64,000 nucleotides of DNA from Halobacteriovorax sp. DA5 (GTDB lineage Bacteria; Bdellovibrionota; Bacteriovoracia; Bacteriovoracales; Bacteriovoracaceae), in assembly GCF_002903145.1 (NCBI RefSeq), contig NZ_PPDJ01000001.1, positions 62,001-126,000 on the forward strand, written 5' to 3'. The notes below the pieces were generated by a model. It was not told the origin of the DNA and did no database searches. It was given only the letters and a program-made list of their open reading frames with translations. This document shows positions 37,190-44,539 of this stretch, piece after piece; positions within the stretch are counted from its first letter, which is position 1; the number at the start of each line of letters is the position of its first letter. The position numbers and the translations under genes were made by a program.

Positions 37190-37578
37190 TGAGAATATTT
37201 GTAGTATTTTTTCTTCTTCTACCGGCCTTTGCTCAAACTAAGGCTCAGTCTACTAGTGAGCAGAAGAAGACGATTTACTACGTGCAGTCAGTTTATTCTC
37301 AACTGCATCAAAACCCATCAAAGTTCTCACGAGTACTTTCTACATTTGAGTGTGGACAACCTTTTTATGTATTAAGTTCACCAATCTCAGAGTTCTATCA
37401 AGTAGAGTATTCGAATTATAAAGGCTTTATGAGTACTAATGTTTTGGCGCAGACAAAACCAAGTAGCTGCTGGCAAGATATGTATCGACGATTTTTTGAT
37501 CAAATTGATATCGGTGTTACTGAAATACATTACTGGGGAAGGCTTCAAGACCTTCTTATTAAAGGGGAGAGTAAGTAA
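37189..37578 (+). CDS. Small secreted SH3-like protein
   Basis: 129 aa from the ATG at 37189, which shares a base with the lapB stop. Signal peptide MRIFVVFFLLLPAFAQ. The mature part resembles a bacterial SH3 domain: IYYVQSVYSQLHQNPSKFSRVL, CGQPFYVLSSPISEFYQVEYSNYKGFM, compare xxLNVRSGPS and WxKVxxxxGxxGWV. Such domains often bind peptidoglycan. It ends with its stop overlapping the next start. Not an established family member; inference only. Confidence 0.6.
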   Translation: MRIFVVFFLLLPAFAQTKAQSTSEQKKTIYYVQSVYSQLHQNPSKFSRVLSTFECGQPFYVLSSPISEFYQVEYSNYKGFMSTNVLAQTKPSSCWQDMYRRFFDQIDIGVTEIHYWGRLQDLLIKGESK

Positions 37579-38432
37579 TGAAATACTTCTTATCATTTCT
37601 CCTTTTATTTAACATAAATGCACAAGATAACCTTCCTGTTGAAAATGAATTTGTGAATTTTAATAAAATTCAAAAAGTTCTAAAAAAAGACGGGCTTGAA
37701 AAAGCTGCAAAAGAGAAGGCCAAGCAAGCAAAGAAAAAGCAAGTTGATGTCGATGCTCAAAAGAAAGCCTTTTATAATACACCTGCTGGAAAAGATTTTT
37801 GGCATATCATGACACAATATTGGTTAGTAAAAAATGTTGGTGTCCTTAAATGGGATTTCCATAAGCCGGATTTTGGTGTTCGTGAATATTATGCAAAGTT
37901 TCTCAAGGAAGTAGGCTATTTTGGTATTAAGTTTGATATTTTATATTTAAACTCACCTAATGTGACACACTTTGGTTTTCCTCTATCAACTAATCACTAT
38001 TTATTTGTTATTAGTGTCCCTTTTATTAGGGCAATGGATTTATCGAAACTACAAATATCTCTATTACTATTTGAGGATTTACTTAGATTAGAGGATCAAC
38101 AATTTATTAAAAAATTTGATGATGAAACACTATTGAAATTAATGAATAATAATTTTTATAAGAAGCAATTTCCAAAAGAAGAATTTCATAAGGTTTTGGC
38201 TCGATTCAGTGATATTGTTTTTAACACTGGTTTTACTTTCAAAGATCAGTTCAAGACAACTAAGAAAATGGATATTATTTTAAAAAATAATCCAAAGTAT
38301 TGGAAAAACTATTATCACTTATTAGAGAAAATCGATTCTTTAACAAAAGGGAATTTACTTTATAAGAATTATTCAAAGATTTATCCAGCGCCTGAGCTGC
38401 AATTGAATTGGATAAACCCAACGACGAATTAG
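37578..38432 (+). CDS. Secreted protein of unknown function upstream of tol genes
   Basis: 284 aa with a short signal peptide (MKYFLSFLLLFNINAQ). Residues 30-60 are highly charged (KAAKEKAKQAKKKQVDVD). The rest is a mixed alpha/beta domain with many aromatic residues (FHKPDFGVREYYAKFLKEVGYFGIKF) and an end in LNWINPTTN. There is no Cys lipobox. It lies in a tight gene chain (overlap of 1 base with the gene before, 1 base gap after) that leads into tolQRAB, suggesting an envelope partner role. No family recognised. Confidence 0.5.
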   Translation: MKYFLSFLLLFNINAQDNLPVENEFVNFNKIQKVLKKDGLEKAAKEKAKQAKKKQVDVDAQKKAFYNTPAGKDFWHIMTQYWLVKNVGVLKWDFHKPDFGVREYYAKFLKEVGYFGIKFDILYLNSPNVTHFGFPLSTNHYLFVISVPFIRAMDLSKLQISLLLFEDLLRLEDQQFIKKFDDETLLKLMNNNFYKKQFPKEEFHKVLARFSDIVFNTGFTFKDQFKTTKKMDIILKNNPKYWKNYYHLLEKIDSLTKGNLLYKNYSKIYPAPELQLNWINPTTN

Positions 38433-38433
38433 T

Positions 38434-39234
38434 ATGAAGTTATTCGCCAAAGAAAAATCTATTTATCTGGCAAAGTACGCCACATCGACAATAATATACT
38501 GGATTATTTACTTTATTCTTGTCTCAATTATTACGTTCTTCCACTTTAGGCTTGGGCATAAGCTTATAATTGTAGAGAATTGGCTTTATGATTTTTCATG
38601 GCAAGTTTTAGTAACGGCCAGAGTTCTGGGATATCTTGTTTCAATCTATTTTTTCTCAGATATGAAATTTAAAGATATCAAGAGTCAGCTATCTTTCGAT
38701 TGGTACAATAGTGTAAATGTTCCAACTTATTTAATTTCGATCGCAACTTTGATTGTCTTTGTATTTTTTAGTCGACCTTCGCATATGGAGAATGTTCAAT
38801 TTAGTTTTTGGCAATTAGTTGTTCATAATATCTTAATCTTCGTATTTTTCTTCTTTGAGTTCTTAAATTCAAAAATCTTTTTAAAGTCTAGAAGAGTAGG
38901 TAAGGGATTTCATATTCTAACTGAGGGATCTTTCTTATATCTATCTCTTTTTGTTTTATTCCCAAGAAATACAAGTCTCGAAATTGGGCATATGTTCTTA
39001 TTTTTCTTAGCTTATGCTCATCTTTATTTATTTAATTATTCAGTTCTTAAGGGAATGATATTTATATCAATTGTCTTTGTACCTCTTTTTGCCTTCTTGG
39101 GTCATGACCCATTATGGGGTACATATTATTCGATATTCTTTTCAAAACTAAGCAACCTAATAGTACCAGCTATTAGTTTATTAATTGTTACATCCGCATA
39201 TTCATATATTTTAAAAAAGCAAGGAGAAGTATAG
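38434..39234 (+). CDS. Polytopic inner-membrane protein of unknown function
   Basis: 266 aa with about seven hydrophobic segments, for example IYWIIYFILVSIITFFHF, PTYLISIATLIVFVFF, LVVHNILIFVFFFFEFL, HMFLFFLAYAHLYLF, MIFISIVFVPLFAFLG and IVPAISLLIVTSAYSYIL. Loops between are short and basic. There is no recognisable transporter or enzyme motif. Its stop overlaps the tolQ GTG start by one base. Position suggests a Tol-associated or LPS-related membrane protein, but this is not shown by sequence. Confidence 0.5.
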   Translation: MKLFAKEKSIYLAKYATSTIIYWIIYFILVSIITFFHFRLGHKLIIVENWLYDFSWQVLVTARVLGYLVSIYFFSDMKFKDIKSQLSFDWYNSVNVPTYLISIATLIVFVFFSRPSHMENVQFSFWQLVVHNILIFVFFFFEFLNSKIFLKSRRVGKGFHILTEGSFLYLSLFVLFPRNTSLEIGHMFLFFLAYAHLYLFNYSVLKGMIFISIVFVPLFAFLGHDPLWGTYYSIFFSKLSNLIVPAISLLIVTSAYSYILKKQGEV

Positions 39235-39932
39235 TGGAAGGTCATAATTTAGATATTTTCCAAATCCTTTTAGATTCAAGCATTGTTGTTAAGTTAGACT
39301 TACTTCTTTTAATCGCGGCATCTGTGCTTTCTTGGACTATTATTTTTCAAAAGAGATCACTCTTTAATAAAACAGAAAAGGCCAATCGTGAGTTCAAAAC
39401 ATTCTTTAGTGGTGTTAACTCGTTAGAGGAGGCTTATCATGATGCTCAAACAATTGAAGATAGTCCTTTAAGGAGACTATTTCTTTCAGGTTATAGAGAA
39501 CTTAAAAAAACAGAAATTGCTTTAGGTGAAAACTATGGACTTATTAAAGAACATTATTCGTCTATTGCGAACCAATCAATGGAGCGTGCTCTATCAAACG
39601 AGGCAGTTGAAGTTGATCAGCAAATGAGCAATGGGCTAACAACTCTTGCTTCAATTGGCTCGATTACACCATTTGTTGGGTTATTTGGAACAGTTTGGGG
39701 GATCATTGATTCATTCTCTGGACTTGCAAGCGGTGGAGCAACTCTTGAAACAGTTGCTCCAGGTATTGCAGAAGCACTTGTTGCAACTGCAGTTGGTCTC
39801 GTTGCTGCAATTCCTGCAACTTGGTATTTTAATAAATTTGGACAAAGAAGAAATAAGTTAAAAGAACAACTTCATATTTTTGGTAATCAATTTATCAACG
39901 AAGTTGAAAGATATATTTCTTCAAAATCATAA
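39234..39932 (+). CDS. tolQ: TolQ/ExbB-family proton channel protein
   Basis: 232 aa with three membrane helices (about 20-38, 130-155 and 165-195). The family core is clear: LTTLASIGSITPFVGLFG, TVWGIIDSF, then ETVAPGIAEALVATAVGL and VAAIPATWYFNKF. TolQ with TolR forms a proton-driven motor that energises TolA across the periplasm for outer-membrane invagination at division. The GTG start overlaps the preceding stop. Followed by tolR after 14 bases. Called TolQ rather than ExbB because tolR, tolA-like and tolB follow; an AglR-like gliding motor is an alternative. Confidence 0.85.
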   Translation: MEGHNLDIFQILLDSSIVVKLDLLLLIAASVLSWTIIFQKRSLFNKTEKANREFKTFFSGVNSLEEAYHDAQTIEDSPLRRLFLSGYRELKKTEIALGENYGLIKEHYSSIANQSMERALSNEAVEVDQQMSNGLTTLASIGSITPFVGLFGTVWGIIDSFSGLASGGATLETVAPGIAEALVATAVGLVAAIPATWYFNKFGQRRNKLKEQLHIFGNQFINEVERYISSKS

Positions 39933-39946
39933 TTTAGGGGTAAGCA

Positions 39947-40363
39947 ATGGGTATGAATTCTGGTGGTAATGGAGATGGACCGGTATCAGAGATCAACGTA
40001 ACACCACTTGTTGATGTTATGTTAGTTCTACTTGTTATCTTCATGATTACAGCGCCCTTGATGTTAAATGGGATTGAACTTACTTTACCAAAAACGAAAG
40101 AAGTAAATGTCATGAGCTTAAACTCTTCTCAGGTTGTTTTAAGTTTTACAAATTCAGAAGAGTATTATGTTGGAAAGGATAAAATCCTATTAAGTGAGCT
40201 AATTACAGTACTTTCAAATAAGTTAAAGGAGACTAAATCACAGACTCTTTTCCTTAGAGCTGACTATCAGCTTGAATACGGTAAGGTAGCAAAGCTTATG
40301 TCTTATTTAAAATCAAATAATATAAATGATATTGCTCTGGTAACAGAGTTAGAGGATAAGTAG
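39947..40363 (+). CDS. tolR: TolR/ExbD-family protein
   Basis: 138 aa with one N-terminal membrane helix carrying the functional Asp in [18 protein letters not shown] (Asp near residue 23). The periplasmic domain follows ([32 protein letters not shown]). It partners TolQ. The last codons include AGAGG, which serves as ribosome site for the downstream tolA-like gene that starts one base after the TAG stop. Confidence 0.88.
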   Translation: MGMNSGGNGDGPVSEINVTPLVDVMLVLLVIFMITAPLMLNGIELTLPKTKEVNVMSLNSSQVVLSFTNSEEYYVGKDKILLSELITVLSNKLKETKSQTLFLRADYQLEYGKVAKLMSYLKSNNINDIALVTELEDK

Positions 40364-40364
40364 T

Positions 40365-41141
40365 ATCGAAAAGAGTTTTAATAAATACATTTCTATCTCA
40401 TTAGGGGCCCATGCAATCCTAATACTAGGACTGTATCTTCTATCGATCTTCAAACTAGGAACACCTTTTGATCCAAAGAGGGCCAACCTAGATAAGGTGC
40501 GTGTAATTGGAAAGGCCATTAAGGTTGATGTTGTGGCCATGCCAAAAATGACTTATCAAGAGCTAAAAAAAATGGTTCCTCCGCCTCAAGAAAAAGTTGA
40601 AGTGATTAAGGAAAAGGCAAAGGAGACAGGTGGAAGCGATAAGGCCGTTCTTGAAAAAGCGGCAAAGCAGAAGTCTTTAAAAGATATGCTGTCAAAATTT
40701 GCGAATCGTAACGTAAAAACAGATACGAAAGCGAAATCAAAAGCAAAGCCTAAGCAAAAGGTCGTTGAAGATACAACTGACTATAGCAACATTATTGCAG
40801 CTGGAAATAAGTTAAGTGAGGGGTCCTCTTATACAGGAACTGGTAGCGCCCAGGCACAAGGTGACTTTGACAATTATGTTATCTCTGTAATGGAAGCCGT
40901 TAGAAAGCACTGGAGACTTCCAGCGTATCTAGCGAATCTTGAATTATCTTGTCACGTTCAGGTTTTCATCAATTCACAGGGTAAATTATTAGAATATAAA
41001 ATTATAAAATCGAGTGGGAATGCGGAATATGATAGCAAGGCCGTGGGATCAATACGCGCGGTAGGCTCATTTCCTCGTCCGAAGAAAGAAATTACTAATA
41101 GGCTAGTGGCAGGTGAACTCGTTCTTGCCTTTCCTATATAG
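40365..41141 (+). CDS. tolA: TolA/TonB-like protein with a probable ATC start codon
   Basis: 258 aa if started at ATC 40365. The in-frame stretch before the first conventional start (GTG 40497) encodes a basic N-tail and a membrane helix (SLGAHAILILGLYLLSIF), exactly what a TolA or TonB protein needs. No ATG, GTG or TTG exists in that stretch. AGAGG lies 9 bases before the ATC, at the end of tolR. A Pro/Lys/Glu-rich periplasmic spacer follows (VPPPQEKVEV, KAKSKAKPKQKVV), then a TonB C-terminal domain: YVISVMEAVRKHWRLPAY, VQVFINSQGKLLEYKIIKSSG and AVGSFPRP. It couples TolQR to the outer membrane. Confidence 0.8.
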   Translation: MEKSFNKYISISLGAHAILILGLYLLSIFKLGTPFDPKRANLDKVRVIGKAIKVDVVAMPKMTYQELKKMVPPPQEKVEVIKEKAKETGGSDKAVLEKAAKQKSLKDMLSKFANRNVKTDTKAKSKAKPKQKVVEDTTDYSNIIAAGNKLSEGSSYTGTGSAQAQGDFDNYVISVMEAVRKHWRLPAYLANLELSCHVQVFINSQGKLLEYKIIKSSGNAEYDSKAVGSIRAVGSFPRPKKEITNRLVAGELVLAFPI

Positions 41142-41149
41142 GAGTTTTT

Positions 41150-42472
41150 ATGAAGTATTTAGTTTTTTTACTTATATGTTTTAAGGTTATTGCTGATGGT
41201 GGACTGACTGTCGTCTCTGTAGGAGATGCTGAAGTTGTTAAAGAAAGCTTATTAGTTGAAAAAATATTCTCTGAAGGAGTTTTTACACCTAATGAAGTCG
41301 AGCAGTCAGAGAACTACATCAATATTGTAAGAAATGACTTTAAGTTTTATCAGAATTATTTCAACGTTCTGCCACGTCGTATCTCTCAGACATCTTTTGA
41401 TAATGTACGATTTACAAATTATAAAACGAAAGAAACGAACTTCTTAGTTCGATTTAAGATTATTAGAAGTGCAACGCAAACGACATTATCGTATAAGCTT
41501 TGGAATATCGCTGCGGAACAAGAGCTTATATCAAAGTCGATTCCTTATGATGCCAATGATCGAGCTGCCATTCACGCTGTTTCAGATGAGATTTATCGTG
41601 CAATAGTAGGCAAGCCTTCTATCTTCAAAGATAAGATTGTTTTCGTTTCTGATTATAAAATGCCAGATGGTAAGAAAGAACTATTCATGATGGATTTTGA
41701 TGGTGCCAATCCAAAGAGATTAACATGGCACAATGGTGTTGTACTTTCTCCTGCGGTTTCACACGATGGATCTAAAATCGTTTACAGTTTGATTGATGAG
41801 TCAGTTAAAGGAGCAAAGAAGAACGTCAACCTAATGCTCTATGATGTAGCAACTAAGAAAACTAGTATTCTATCAAAGAGGCAAGGGATTAACTCTGGTG
41901 CAATCTTTACGAATAATGGTGATGAAATTATTCTTACGCTATCACATCAAGGTAATGCTGAGCTTTACCGTATGAACTTAAACACTCGTGCGATCACACG
42001 CCTAACGAAAAGCTATGCTCCTGACGTTGATCCATCACTTAGTGCGGATGGTTCAATCCTAACGTTCTTATCGGGAAGACCTGGGAAGCCAATGATCTAC
42101 ACAATGGATCCAGGTGGACTAGAGAAGAATGTGAAGCGTATTAGTTATGTCGGTAAATACAATGCAACTCCACGTTTTCACCCAAGTGCTTCAGAAATTG
42201 TTTTCTCAAGCTGGTTAGATAATCGTTTTGATCTCTTTAAGGTTGGTTCTGATGGCCAAAATCTCGTTAGATTAACAAAAGATTTCGGTTCAAATGAGGA
42301 TCCAGAGTATTCAAAAGATGGACAGTTCATTATTTTTACAAGTTTGAGGGTTCTTTCACAGTCTAAGGCCACTCAAAGTGTCTATATTATGGACACTTGG
42401 GGTAAAATCCTAGGGCCACTGACCTCAAATTTCGGAAAGTGTACAAGTGGTAGATGGCTTAAGTCATTATAA
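41150..42472 (+). CDS. tolB: Tol-Pal system beta-propeller protein TolB
   Basis: 440 aa with a signal peptide (MKYLVFLLICFKVIA). The N-terminal domain of about 150 residues is followed by six WD40-like PD40 repeats with the recurring form xxPxxSxDGxxIxFxS: SPAVSHDGSKIVYSL, DPSLSADGSILTFLSG, TPRFHPSASEIVFSS, DPEYSKDGQFIIFTS. In the Tol-Pal system TolB binds Pal and the TolA C-terminus in the periplasm. GGAG precedes the ATG. No pal gene follows in the window, which is unusual because tolB and pal are normally adjacent. Confidence 0.9.
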   Translation: MKYLVFLLICFKVIADGGLTVVSVGDAEVVKESLLVEKIFSEGVFTPNEVEQSENYINIVRNDFKFYQNYFNVLPRRISQTSFDNVRFTNYKTKETNFLVRFKIIRSATQTTLSYKLWNIAAEQELISKSIPYDANDRAAIHAVSDEIYRAIVGKPSIFKDKIVFVSDYKMPDGKKELFMMDFDGANPKRLTWHNGVVLSPAVSHDGSKIVYSLIDESVKGAKKNVNLMLYDVATKKTSILSKRQGINSGAIFTNNGDEIILTLSHQGNAELYRMNLNTRAITRLTKSYAPDVDPSLSADGSILTFLSGRPGKPMIYTMDPGGLEKNVKRISYVGKYNATPRFHPSASEIVFSSWLDNRFDLFKVGSDGQNLVRLTKDFGSNEDPEYSKDGQFIIFTSLRVLSQSKATQSVYIMDTWGKILGPLTSNFGKCTSGRWLKSL

Positions 42473-42517
42473 TCACAGTATATCTATATTTTTTTTGAAC
42501 AACCGAGTATTTTAGTC

Positions 42518-42546
42518 TTGTAAAAAATTCAGACGCGCTGTATCAT
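42518..42546 (+). promoter_or_regulatory. Sigma-70-type promoter for the NtrC-like regulator gene
   Basis: TTGTAA (42518-42523), a 17-base spacer and TATCAT (42541-42546). The start codon is at 42601 with GGGAG upstream. Confidence 0.5.
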
Positions 42547-42600
42547 GAATTTAGATTAACGCTTCGCAAAACACACTAAAAATTACACGGGAGTTTATAC

Positions 42601-44148
42601 ATGACAATCGAAATGAAAAAAGAATCAACAAAAATTGAAAATCTACTGTCTACACTTCTTACAACTTTAGATGAGCAGGTTTTCTTTTCTGAACTATCAA
42701 AATTCTTTAAATCAGAAATCGTTTGTGATGAAATCATCGTAAACCTTGCACACGAAGACGGAAGCTGTCGCATGGTTGCTAAAGATGCTCGCGCTGTAAA
42801 GAACGCACAAAGAATTTCAAAAGGTCTTGGTGCAGTAGGACACGTAATCAAAACTAAGCGTGCTTACTTCTCAAACAACGTACAAAGAGATCCTCTATTT
42901 GCTTCGACAAAAACAGAAGTATCTCACTCTGAACTGTGTGTTCCAATGATCATCGATGGTGTAATCATCGGTACTATTTCTTTCAAAGGAAATAGCGAAG
43001 AAGTTAACTTTAAGAAAGAAGACATTAACATGGTTATCGATAGCCTAAACTCTATCCAAAAGCCACTTAAGAATATGAAAATGTATCTATCTGCTAAGTT
43101 CCTTAACGAATCACTAAAGCAGAAGATCGAAGAAAAAGAAATTGAACTAAAGAACTCTGTACCAGGTGTTACTCTATCTCGCTCAACAACTCAGGAGAAA
43201 GAGATCATCGGTAAGTCTGAAATTATGCAAGAGCTTCTAGTTGCAGTTGATCGTGTAGCTGCATCAGATGTTAACTCTTACATGGCAGGTGAGACTGGTG
43301 TTGGTAAAGAGATGATCGCTAGAAGAATTCACTGTCGTTCAGAGAGAAAGAATCACGCTTTCATCGTAGTTGACTGTTCAATGGGTAACGATGAGTACCT
43401 AGAATCAGAAATCTTCGGAAAAGAAGAAGTTGATGCTGTAAGAGGTTTCAGAATTAAAAAAGGTGCTCTAGAAGCAGCGAATGGTGGAACAATCTTCATT
43501 AACAATATTGATAAAATGCCAGTTAAAGTACAGGCAAGATTAATGAGCTTTATCAACGACCTTGCTTACTCAAGAGTTGGAACTCATGAAAAACTAAGAT
43601 CAAACGTAAGAATTATTGCAGCTTCTTCTCTAAACATGAAAGAAAGTGTTGCACTAGGAACTTTTAGAGAAGACCTATTCTACAACCTATCAACAATTGG
43701 TTTAAGAATTCCTTCACTAAGAGAGAGAAAGTCAGATATTGAAATTCTAGCTAACCACTTCCTTAACTTAGGAAAGTTACCAGAAGCTCAAAAGTCTATG
43801 TCTCCAGGTGTTGTTAAGCTTCTTGAAGACTACAACTGGCCAGGAAACGTAAGAGAACTTCACTCAATCATGGAAAGAGCATATGTTCTATCTCCAGGAA
43901 TGATTGTTGAAAGAGATCACCTTGCAGATAGCATTAAAGTTGAGCAAGCTGAAATTAATGAAGAAAAAGAAGAAATTAGAATTTTTAGAGAAATGACGCT
44001 AGGAGAAATTGAGAGAGAACATATCTGTCAAACTCTAGATCACCTAGGTGGTAACAAGACTAAAACAGCTAAGGTTCTTGGAATTACAGTTAAGACTCTT
44101 TATAACAAGCTGCACAGCTACGGTATGATTGAAGCAAAAGAAGCTTAA
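42601..44148 (+). CDS. NtrC-like regulator (GAF, degenerate AAA+, Fis HTH) lacking the sigma-54 contact loop
   Basis: 515 aa. A GAF-like sensor domain covers about 17-160 (GAVGHVIKTKRAYFSNNV). The AAA+ domain runs from about 195 to 430, with intact Walker A GETGVGKE and arginine-finger region FREDLFYNL. A Fis-type HTH is at the end (REHICQTLDHLGGNKTKTAKVLGITVKTLYNKL). Two key features are lost. The GAFTGA loop that contacts sigma-54 is replaced (FGKEEVDAVRGFRIKKG), and the Walker B acidic pair in GGTLFLDEI is Asn-Asn (GGTIFINNI). It should still bind DNA and perhaps nucleotide, but not drive sigma-54 open-complex formation. Codon choice leans to C-ending codons as in ribosomal genes, hinting at high expression. 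Confidence 0.85.
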   Translation: MTIEMKKESTKIENLLSTLLTTLDEQVFFSELSKFFKSEIVCDEIIVNLAHEDGSCRMVAKDARAVKNAQRISKGLGAVGHVIKTKRAYFSNNVQRDPLFASTKTEVSHSELCVPMIIDGVIIGTISFKGNSEEVNFKKEDINMVIDSLNSIQKPLKNMKMYLSAKFLNESLKQKIEEKEIELKNSVPGVTLSRSTTQEKEIIGKSEIMQELLVAVDRVAASDVNSYMAGETGVGKEMIARRIHCRSERKNHAFIVVDCSMGNDEYLESEIFGKEEVDAVRGFRIKKGALEAANGGTIFINNIDKMPVKVQARLMSFINDLAYSRVGTHEKLRSNVRIIAASSLNMKESVALGTFREDLFYNLSTIGLRIPSLRERKSDIEILANHFLNLGKLPEAQKSMSPGVVKLLEDYNWPGNVRELHSIMERAYVLSPGMIVERDHLADSIKVEQAEINEEKEEIRIFREMTLGEIEREHICQTLDHLGGNKTKTAKVLGITVKTLYNKLHSYGMIEAKEA

Positions 44149-44226
44149 TCAACCTTTAAAGAAGCTTAAAGAGAATTGATAAAGCGTACTTTTGAAGTTA
44201 ATATGTCAGTCTAATAAGGAGAGCCC

Positions 44227-44400
44227 ATGTCAACAGAAGACAATAGACTACCAAAGAACTTCAGAAATTCACCAGATTTAGAGAATTTTTACCGCTTTAT
44301 CTATGAAAATAACTTAAGAAGTGAAGCGAAGAAAATTTTTGAAGCGTTAAAAGTCGCTACAACTCCTGTAAAGAAAAGAGGAAGAAAGAAAAAGTCTTAA
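44227..44400 (+). CDS. Small basic protein with AT-hook-like tail (57 aa)
   Basis: ATG at 44227 with AAGGAGAG upstream, stop TAA at 44398-44400. The protein is MSTEDNRLPKNFRNSPDLEN at the start and ends KKRGRKKKS, which resembles an AT-hook (RGR flanked by Lys). The middle is a helix with FYRFIYENN and AKKIFEALK. It could bind DNA or RNA. It follows the regulator gene by 78 bases and is closed by a strong terminator. No family recognised. Confidence 0.6.
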   Translation: MSTEDNRLPKNFRNSPDLENFYRFIYENNLRSEAKKIFEALKVATTPVKKRGRKKKS

Positions 44401-44440
44401 TCCTTGTATCTATCAACAAATTCATTATAAAATATAAGAT

Positions 44441-44464
44441 GCCCGTTAATTAACGGGCTTTTTA
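44441..44464 (+). terminator. Intrinsic terminator after the small basic protein gene
   Basis: GCCCGTT (44441-44447), loop AATT, AACGGGC (44452-44458), followed by TTTTT. The 18-base core is a perfect palindrome. Confidence 0.85.
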
Positions 44465-44539
44465 TGTACAGGATGTACGGTATGTCCACGGAGGCAAGAG
44501 CCGAGAGTGAACCAAGTACATTTATATTAAAGGATCAAC

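Noticed and set aside
39234..40363. AglR/AglS-type gliding motor genes
   Set aside because: They are TolQ/TolR family members, but the following TolA-like and TolB genes favour the Tol system.
40497..41141. TolA-like gene starting at GTG 40497
   Set aside because: This start would remove the membrane anchor, has no ribosome site, and leaves 131 bases of in-frame TolA-like sequence unexplained.
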